This document shows, piece by piece, positions 32,951-37,935 of a stretch of DNA of 37,935 nucleotides. Made by a program: the position numbers and the translations under genes. Origin of the DNA: Chlamydiota bacterium (GTDB lineage Bacteria > Chlamydiota > Chlamydiia > Chlamydiales > Rhabdochlamydiaceae). The stretch is taken from NCBI GenBank assembly GCA_013288005.1, contig JABDCS010000003.1, positions 80,766 to 118,700 of the forward strand, read 5' to 3'. A model generated the notes under the pieces. The model searched no databases. It had not been told where the DNA came from and saw only the letters and a list, made by a program, of their open reading frames with translations. The first letter of the stretch is position 1; each line of letters begins with the position of its first letter.

Positions 32951-34465
32951 ATGACAGGACGCGAAACTACCCCTTTTTGGAAGACCGAAAGAAAGCTCAA
33001 CACCTACCCCTCTTTAAGTCACGACCATGAAACAGATGTATGTATCATTGGTGGCGGTATAGCAGGACTTACTGCGGCTTACTTATTGAGCCAAGAAAAT
33101 AAACGCGTTGTTGTCTTGGAGGATGGCTCGATTGGAAGTGGACAAACCGTTCGCACAACGGGGCACCTCACAAATATCTTAGATGACCGGTACTATCAAT
33201 TAGAGAGTCGCTTCGGCAAAAAAACCACACGCCTTCTCGCCGAAAGCCACCGTAAGGCTATCGACCTCATTGAATCCCTTGTAAAACAGCATAGTATCGA
33301 TTGTGATTTTGAATACCTCAAAGCTTACCTATTTGCCGGCCAAAATCAATCTCCTGACATTTTGGAAAAGGAGTTAAAAGCGGCGCACAACGCGGGTATA
33401 CGCGATGTTGTAACTGTAAAAAAACCCCCTATAGAAGGTTTTGATACAGGAATGAGTTTATGTTTTCCACATCAAGCGCAATTCTCCCCTTTACCCTACT
33501 TAGAAAAGCTTTGTGAACTCATCCAAGCTCATGAAGGAGTGATCTGTTGTAAAACGCATGCAGAAGATGTGACACCCAAAAAAAATGGTTTTCACATCTC
33601 TACGTCGCAAAAGCACACGGTGGTCGCGCGGCATGTTATCTACGCTGGCCACGCTTTTACAGGAAGTCGTTTTCTCCCCCACATGAAACAAGCCCCATAT
33701 CGAACGTATGTCATAGCAGGAGAAATTCCAAAAGGATCTGTGGTTAAGGCTTTATATTACGATACGCAAGATCCTTACCACTATGTTCGCACATGCCCAA
33801 TCGATGGACGTAAAGATCTTTTAATTGTGGGTGGCGAGGATCATAGAACAGCCGAGCAAGAGGATATTCTAGCCTCTTACGAAAAACTGGAATCTTGGGC
33901 CATGCAAAGGTTTCCTATGCTCAAAAAGGTTCATCACCATTGGTCTGGGCAAATTCTTGAACCTTTGGATCGTGTCGCTTTTATCGGCAGGTTGAAACAG
34001 GGAGAAGAACGATACTTCATCACAGGAGACTCAGGTAATGGATTGACATATGGTACGTTAGGAGCCATTTTGATCTGCGATCTCATAATGGGCCGCTCCA
34101 ACGCTTGGGAAAAAATCTACGACCCACATCGTAAGACCTTAAAATCTGCAGGAACTTTTATCCAAGAAAACTGCAATACATTCTGGCAATACCGAGATTG
34201 GCTGAAAACAGGCGAAGTAAAATCCGAGAAAGAAATTCAGCGCAACTCGGGCGCCATTTTATGCGAAGGGTTAAAAAAAATTGCTTGTTATCGAGATAGT
34301 GAAGGGAATCCCCACAAGGTTTCCGCTGTATGCCCCCATTTAGGTGCTATAGTACGTTGGAACGAGAGCGAGCATTGTTGGGAATGCCCTGCTCATGGGT
34401 CTCGCTTCAATACGGATGGACAAGTAATTGAAGGTCCCACCAATCACAATCTAGAGAAAAAGTGA
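32951..34465 (+). CDS. FAD-dependent oxidoreductase with C-terminal Rieske domain
   Basis: The 504-residue protein starts with a DAO-type FAD fold: CIIGGGIAGLTAAYLLS (~31-47), VVVLEDGSIGSGQT, and a C-terminal FAD segment FITGDSGNGLTYGTLGA. Residues ~415-500 are a Rieske [2Fe-2S] domain with C461-x-H463 and C479-x2-H482. This two-domain layout is common in bacteria and is usually annotated as glycine/D-amino-acid oxidase-like. The substrate is unknown, and electron transfer from FAD through the Rieske centre is likely. The ATG is preceded by AGAGAG. It is not in an obvious operon; the following genes are on the other strand. Confidence 0.85.
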   Translation: MTGRETTPFWKTERKLNTYPSLSHDHETDVCIIGGGIAGLTAAYLLSQENKRVVVLEDGSIGSGQTVRTTGHLTNILDDRYYQLESRFGKKTTRLLAESHRKAIDLIESLVKQHSIDCDFEYLKAYLFAGQNQSPDILEKELKAAHNAGIRDVVTVKKPPIEGFDTGMSLCFPHQAQFSPLPYLEKLCELIQAHEGVICCKTHAEDVTPKKNGFHISTSQKHTVVARHVIYAGHAFTGSRFLPHMKQAPYRTYVIAGEIPKGSVVKALYYDTQDPYHYVRTCPIDGRKDLLIVGGEDHRTAEQEDILASYEKLESWAMQRFPMLKKVHHHWSGQILEPLDRVAFIGRLKQGEERYFITGDSGNGLTYGTLGAILICDLIMGRSNAWEKIYDPHRKTLKSAGTFIQENCNTFWQYRDWLKTGEVKSEKEIQRNSGAILCEGLKKIACYRDSEGNPHKVSAVCPHLGAIVRWNESEHCWECPAHGSRFNTDGQVIEGPTNHNLEKK

Positions 34466-34480
34466 TATATCCGAACCTTC

Positions 34481-34651
34481 TCACCATTGCTTGGAAAAGT
34501 TCTTTGAAGCTATCGCCCCTGTAATAAGGACTATATTCCTCGAAACATTGACTATATTATTCTTATTCTCGTTTAGCCATTCTGCGCAGGGTTTGCGCCA
34601 CGTAACAACCTCTTCTTTAAAAAATTTACGAGCCTTTCTAAAAGCTATACT
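34481..34651 (-). pseudogene. C-terminal fragment of the small tail-anchored family
   Basis: This minus-strand frame has no usable start and opens directly after a TAA. It reads FRKARKFFKEEVVTWRKPCAEWLNEN and then a hydrophobic stretch (VLITGAIA). This lines up with the C-terminal part of the adjacent gene (FFRDESITCRKTCVQWLNES) and of the genes at 35502 and 37350. It lies directly 3' of the first family member, offset by frame. It looks like a remnant of a tandem copy, although a frameshifted extension of that gene is also possible. Confidence 0.6.
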
Positions 34652-35043
34652 TTATCGGCCCAATTATCAAAGGCGCAAGCCCAGGCGGCCAGTGCTACAC
34701 CCATGACGGCTGCACCTATGCGGCTCTCATTTAACCATTGCACACAAGTTTTTCGGCACGTAATACTTTCATCCCTAAAAAAAATGGTTTTTCTCGTGTT
34801 CTCATCATAATATCGGTTTAGAAAACTCCTCACGGCTTTATTTTGCGGAGAAACTTCGCTAGTATTTCCAAAAAAATCTGCGGCACTAATGGGAGTGTAA
34901 CTTCTATAACACATGAGATCTGATTCTTCAATTTCGGCACCCCGCGCCTCTGCACTTTCCGGTGTTTCATCCTCGTAGAGTGCTTCAAAAGATCCTGACC
35001 ACAATTTTCTATATTCTGTTGAAAGACATGTACTAAAGCCCAC
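34645..35043 (-). CDS. Small tail-anchored paralogous family protein, member 1
   Basis: The 132-residue protein of unknown function shares a layout with those at 35502 and 37350. It has a short N-terminal GFSTCLSTEY-like segment, an AEARGAEIE motif (31-39), a middle region, then a basic stretch RKTIFFRDESITCRKTCVQWLNES, and a C-terminal hydrophobic segment (IGAAVMGVALAAWACAF). I placed the start at the GTG at 35043, which aligns with its paralogues and has GAGGA three bases upstream. A TTG at 35073 is the longest option. The single C-terminal hydrophobic helix suggests a tail-anchored membrane protein, possibly a secreted effector (inference). Confidence 0.65.
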   Translation of the reverse strand: MGFSTCLSTEYRKLWSGSFEALYEDETPESAEARGAEIEESDLMCYRSYTPISAADFFGNTSEVSPQNKAVRSFLNRYYDENTRKTIFFRDESITCRKTCVQWLNESRIGAAVMGVALAAWACAFDNWADKV

Positions 35044-35160
35044 ACTTCCTCGTTTTTTTGTAAGATTGATCAATCGAAAAATTTACAACAAAAAATTGTA
35101 ATTCTTCAATCACTTAAAAAAAATCATGACAGAGAGATTAAAAGAGCGGACAGCTGCAGA

Positions 35161-35487
35161 TTATGAGTCAGCAGCAAAATTTCTTACCGCTATCGCACTC
35201 ACAAGAAGCAAAGTTGCACCGATAAGCGGCATAGAATGATTACGTAGCCATTGCGTGCATGACTTCAAAGCTTTTCCCGCTGTACCAACGGATGAATGGG
35301 TTGGGGAAAGCGGAAGTCTTTGAGATTGGATAAACCTTAATTTTTCTTGGTAAAACAAGAAATCTGTATCGGGATTGCGTATCTCATCCCCTCTTCTTCT
35401 CTCTAAAGCTTCTTGTACGCGAGCGTGAAAAATTGCTTCCTTCTCTCTAGAACAGCCGGGTGTAAAGCTTACAAATCCTAATGCCAC
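35161..35487 (-). CDS. Small tail-anchored paralogous family protein, member 2 (short)
   Basis: The 108-residue protein starts at GTG with a strong AAGGAG four bases upstream. The N-terminus (MALGFVSFTPGCSREKE) and C-terminus (ALKSCTQWLRNHSMPLIGATLLLVSAIAVR) align with the neighbouring family members. The middle is shorter, and the EARGA motif is only loosely kept (EALERRRGDEI). A C-terminal hydrophobic helix is present. Function unknown. It is separated from member 1 by 117 bases and from member 3 by 14 bases, so members 3 and 2 are probably cotranscribed. Confidence 0.6.
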   Translation of the reverse strand: MALGFVSFTPGCSREKEAIFHARVQEALERRRGDEIRNPDTDFLFYQEKLRFIQSQRLPLSPTHSSVGTAGKALKSCTQWLRNHSMPLIGATLLLVSAIAVRNFAADS

Positions 35488-35501
35488 AAAACTCCTTATC
35501 T

Positions 35502-35930
35502 CTAGTTAGTAGTAAAACCTGCAGTACCTGACAGATAAAATCCCCTGAGAGCAACCGTACATGCAGCTAATAGTAAACCCGAAGATGCCACAAGAGGCGC
35601 TACATTCTCTCGCATCCACAGTGTGTAAGGTTTCTGATGAGTCACACGTAATTGTTCAAAAAACTCTATCCGATTTGTAAGACTATTATAATTTCTTCTA
35701 AATGAAAGATCCGAAAAAACAGCACTTCGGGGTGGGGGGTTGAGAATGCCCTCATCTAATTCTTGCTGCGTAATCACCCTTGCATCTCTCGTATTCTCTT
35801 CATCAGCCTCAATTTGAGCTCCCCGCGCCTCAGCATCTTCAAGTGTTTCCCATGGTTCAGTGGCGTCAAATATCACTAATACCCTATTTCTTTCGTACAC
35901 AGTTGTTAAATTTGAAAGTCCACAAGACAC
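35502..35930 (-). CDS. Small tail-anchored paralogous family protein, member 3
   Basis: The 142-residue protein starts at GTG (MSCGLSNLTTVYERN), with GGAG seven bases upstream, and matches MSWGITNLLTEYQ of member 4. It has AEARGAQIE (33-41), VITQQELDEGILNPP, then YNSLTNRIEFFEQLRVTHQKPYTLWMRENVAP and a hydrophobic tail LVASSGLLLAACTVAL. The (T/N)R..FFE..RV.H.KP...W..EN block just before the membrane segment is the best conserved part of the family. Function unknown. Confidence 0.7.
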   Translation of the reverse strand: MSCGLSNLTTVYERNRVLVIFDATEPWETLEDAEARGAQIEADEENTRDARVITQQELDEGILNPPPRSAVFSDLSFRRNYNSLTNRIEFFEQLRVTHQKPYTLWMRENVAPLVASSGLLLAACTVALRGFYLSGTAGFTTN

Positions 35931-36099
35931 ACCATTTCTCCATGCTTAAGAAGTTGATTCCTACCACTCTTCAAGACACACTGCTTATAAGAAAAAACCT
36001 ATCTTGTGTCCACCCACGATGCATATTAAAAAAGACATAGCTAATCTACAGCGAATAGGGACATCCTTCAATACTTCAACTGATCTTTTCAAAGCACTC

Positions 36100-36312
36100 T
36101 TATTGACAACATCGTGGTTGGGAATAGAGTTTCGGACTAGATGATGCGAAGCTCTTAGTTCTTAGCTCTGGAGGGATAGTGATTCTTCTAACGTAATCTG
36201 CTTGGCGGACCATTCTACCATTTTGGGAGAGAGATGACTTAGCTCCCCCATTCTCAGAGTATTCTACGTAAGGACTCTCGTGCCGCATCAGTTCATAAGG
36301 ACATACCAACAT
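36100..36312 (-). CDS. Doubtful small ORF
   Basis: The 70-codon ORF starts at ATG without a recognisable ribosome-binding site. It is polar (MVRQADYVRRITIPPELR in the middle) with no membrane segment and no similarity by eye to the neighbouring family. It is kept only because it is the longest frame in the gap and has the same orientation as all genes around it. It may not be translated. Confidence 0.22.
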   Translation of the reverse strand: MLVCPYELMRHESPYVEYSENGGAKSSLSQNGRMVRQADYVRRITIPPELRTKSFASSSPKLYSQPRCCQ

Positions 36313-36373
36313 CTCACAAATTTGAAACTTACAAATCTACAATTAGTAATCAAAAAAGGAAATATATCTTGAA

Positions 36374-36494
36374 GCAGAATAGTGTAGCCCACTCTGGAGG
36401 ATCCCCAAGGTACTTATAGTTACAAAATTCATGGCTAGGTGTTTTTGTTGCGCCTGAAAAAAGATCGCACAGTAGGCCTCATTCAGATTTTTTG
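36374..36494. repeat. Diverged ~120-base repeat, copy A
   Basis: Blocks shared with copy B at 37168-37283 include GCAGAA.AGTG.AGC.CAC, CTGGA.GATCC, TTACAAAA and TTCATG, a G/T-rich tract ending in TTTTTGTTG, and GTAGGCCT. It begins 12 bases 3' of the minus-strand gene ending at 36506. Confidence 0.6.
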
Positions 36495-36505
36495 ACTAAC
36501 AGGTT

Positions 36506-36874
36506 TTATGAAGAAACGTGAGAGACACGCTCCTGGCTAAGTTTGTTAACATATTCGCCCACAGCAGACCATTGGTCATCACCCTCGAATTGCAGCATTG
36601 GTAGGAATTGTTCGGCAGTCAATGGAAAAAGGATACGTAGCATTCCTACCCCATGCCCTAGCCTTATATTATCGGAAGAGTTTAGCTCGGATATTGATGT
36701 ATAAGCCAGAACGATATTTTTAAACACTACCGATGCTGCATTATTAGTCGCAAGAATACCTTTTATGAAACCTTCGGCTTGCTCAGAGAGCATTGGTTCA
36801 TAAGGTTTATCGAGATATTCAAGCGAAACCATAAGCTTTTGCGATATTACTCTTGGAAAAGTCACACCTGCCAT
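36506..36874 (-). CDS. Unknown protein in the small-protein cluster
   Basis: The 122-residue protein is not recognised. It starts MAGVTFPRVISQKLMVSLEYLD, is mixed polar with moderately hydrophobic stretches (ASVVFKNIVLAYTS, VGMLRILFPLTAEQFLPML), and has no clear membrane helix or signal peptide. I prefer the ATG at 36874 (weak AAGAG upstream) over a GTG at 36907. It does not carry the EARGA or KPC..W..EN motifs of its neighbours, but shares with member 4 a copy of the ~120-base repeat downstream. Confidence 0.6.
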   Translation of the reverse strand: MAGVTFPRVISQKLMVSLEYLDKPYEPMLSEQAEGFIKGILATNNAASVVFKNIVLAYTSISELNSSDNIRLGHGVGMLRILFPLTAEQFLPMLQFEGDDQWSAVGEYVNKLSQERVSHVSS

Positions 36875-37349
36875 AAATTTTACTCTTGTTGAAGAATGAA
36901 ATAACACTTAAAAAATGCCACATTCGATCTACTTTGAATGCTCATATTCGGATTAGAACGCAAAATGGCATAGAGTTGGCCAGAAATCGTTATTCTTTAC
37001 AATTGGGAAAGAAGATTCATGAGTTTATAGACTTAACGCATGAAAAGTACGAGCGGAATTAACTGAAATTTTAATAAACAATTTCTAAAGGCACAAAAAT
37101 TTTCTAACTCTTTATGCTATAGTAAGAAAAAAGCGCTGAGATAATTCGTGCTCTTTATCAATCATACGCAGAAGAGTGCAGCTCACCCTGGATGATCCGC
37201 GCACTAAGCCAAGATTACAAAAATTCATGATTGGGCGTTTTTTTGTTGTATCGACCATGATGTAGGCCTTATCTAGAGTTTGCTAAAGGGCAATTCGTTT
37301 GCACTAAAGACGTCTTTCCTCAGAAGTAGCCCATATCGATATAAAGAAA
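36875..37349. other. 475-base region holding repeat copy B
   Basis: The region has no convincing ORF on either strand. It contains copy B of the diverged repeat (37168-37283) and, presumably, the promoter of the minus-strand gene ending at 36506. It is AT-rich without a recognisable RNA gene. Confidence 0.5.
37168..37283. repeat. Diverged ~120-base repeat, copy B
   Basis: It aligns along its length with copy A (36374-36494) in the same orientation, with many substitutions and small gaps. It lies 66 bases 3' of family member 4. Frames are broken differently in the two copies, so it is probably non-coding or a decayed coding fragment. Confidence 0.6.
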
Positions 37350-37751
37350 TCATTTTTTGAAGGTTCGTAGTGCAACAACACTCGCGACTGCCGCCGCCGC
37401 TGTCACAGCAGTTAGAATAGGAGTTAAGTTCTCGTATATCCATTGGCCGCAAGGTTTCTTGTGAACAACTCTATGTCGTTCGAAAATTTGTGTCCTGTTA
37501 TTAAGACCATCGTAGACTACTTCAAACGAAAATTTTGTAAAAGGTATATACCCTTGAGGAGTATCTAGGACCGCTGTTTCAAATTCATTCCTTGTGATAG
37601 GTCTATTATTTCTAAGGTATTCTTGCCTAATTTCAATAGTAGCTCCCCTTGCCGCAGCTTCAAGAACTGTTTCCGTAGGGCCCACTGAATCAAATTCTTT
37701 TTCCTTGTGGGCTTGGTATTCAGTCAAAAGATTTGTAATTCCCCAAGACAT
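37350..37751 (-). CDS. Small tail-anchored paralogous family protein, member 4
   Basis: The 133-residue protein starts at ATG with GAGGA four bases upstream. It has MSWGITNLLTEYQ, AAARGATIE (32-40), PITRNEFETAVLDTP, YDGLNNRTQIFERHRVVHKKPCGQWIYEN and a C-terminal hydrophobic segment (ILTAVTAAAAVASVVAL) followed by RTFKK. It is the cleanest family member and fixes the start of the others by alignment. Function unknown; a C-terminally anchored membrane protein is predicted. The remaining 184 bases to the window end show no feature. Confidence 0.75.
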   Translation of the reverse strand: MSWGITNLLTEYQAHKEKEFDSVGPTETVLEAAARGATIEIRQEYLRNNRPITRNEFETAVLDTPQGYIPFTKFSFEVVYDGLNNRTQIFERHRVVHKKPCGQWIYENLTPILTAVTAAAAVASVVALRTFKK

Positions 37752-37935
37752 TAGATCCTCAAAAAAAATTTAATACAGAGTGAAATTATGTCAAATATCT
37801 TAATTTTTTTTAAATACTTTAGAAGAAAATGTGAAGAAAAAATTAAATGATTGTTCGATCAAGGCGTAAAGTTGGTTATGGCGGATAGAACTAAGAGGAA
37901 GTTTGTAGTAATCTTAATAGTTTCAAGAATCGTGA

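Larger units (their letters stand above)
35931..36505. other. 575-base region with a weak ORF and a diverged repeat
   Basis: The region between members of the small-protein cluster holds one doubtful 70-codon minus-strand ORF (36100-36312) and repeat copy A (36374-36494). The rest shows no coding pattern, RNA gene or clear promoter. Confidence 0.5.

Noticed and set aside
34491..34706. Plus-strand 71-codon ORF after the FAD/Rieske gene
   Set aside because: It is antisense to family member 1 and its fragment, whose protein similarity to other members supports the minus strand.
37168..37283. Repeat copies A and B read as an insertion-sequence remnant
   Set aside because: No terminal inverted repeats, target duplications or transposase motif could be identified; the reading frames differ between copies.

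Overview
The window reads as a chromosome segment of a chlamydia-related (environmental, amoeba-associated type) bacterium. This is inferred from three things: a bifunctional AroDE protein followed by aroB, aroA, aroK and aroC; a large autotransporter-like surface protein whose N-terminal part carries GGA(I/L/V) and FxxN motifs like those of chlamydial Pmp proteins; and a bank of small paralogous proteins with a hydrophobic tail. The species cannot be named from the sequence alone. No rRNA, tRNA, insertion sequence, integrase or CRISPR array was recognised.

Layout. 1-2759 (minus): the first ~920 codons of a secreted Gly-rich / beta-strand-repeat autotransporter, running off the left edge. 2892-4277 (plus): an APC amino-acid permease. 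4325-9362 (minus): a SYLF-domain secreted protein, an RlmD/TrmA-type RNA methyltransferase, a cyclic-nucleotide-binding domain fused to a CAAX-protease-like membrane domain, and a secreted M2-type zinc peptidase. 9535-9654 (plus): a 39-residue basic Lys/Ser/Gly peptide ending in Cys-Ser-Ser-Cys, with its own terminator. 9685-14863 (minus): Fic, NlpC/P60, a RibA-like protein, a SprT-like protein, an alpha/beta hydrolase and a HAD phosphatase, in pairs with short gaps or overlaps. 14980-15360 (plus): an unknown acidic protein. 15439-16269 (minus): a secreted G1 (glutamic) peptidase.

The metabolic core is 16461-24831. On the minus strand aroDE-aroB-aroA-aroK-aroC overlap end to start. On the plus strand trpE-trpG and a DAHP synthase diverge from them. 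Together they encode all seven steps from PEP plus erythrose-4-phosphate to chorismate, plus anthranilate synthase. The 255-base divergent region holds a palindrome within a good sigma-70-like promoter, a short leader ORF and a hairpin that buries the trpE ribosome-binding site. These suggest layered control. The plus-strand run continues with an MFS symporter, a glucose-dehydrogenase-like SDR, a GH63-like glucosidase and a GMC oxidoreductase (24891-31263), which look like a sugar-oxidation set.

The right end is accessory. It holds a 402-residue RGG-rich repeat protein (minus), an AT-rich 413-base gap, a FAD oxidoreductase-Rieske fusion (plus), and then, all on the minus strand, four members and one broken fragment of a small tail-anchored protein family (34481-37751). 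These are interspersed with other unknown genes and a diverged ~120-base repeat lying 3' of two of the genes. This family, together with the trpE leader, is the most promising undescribed material in the window.
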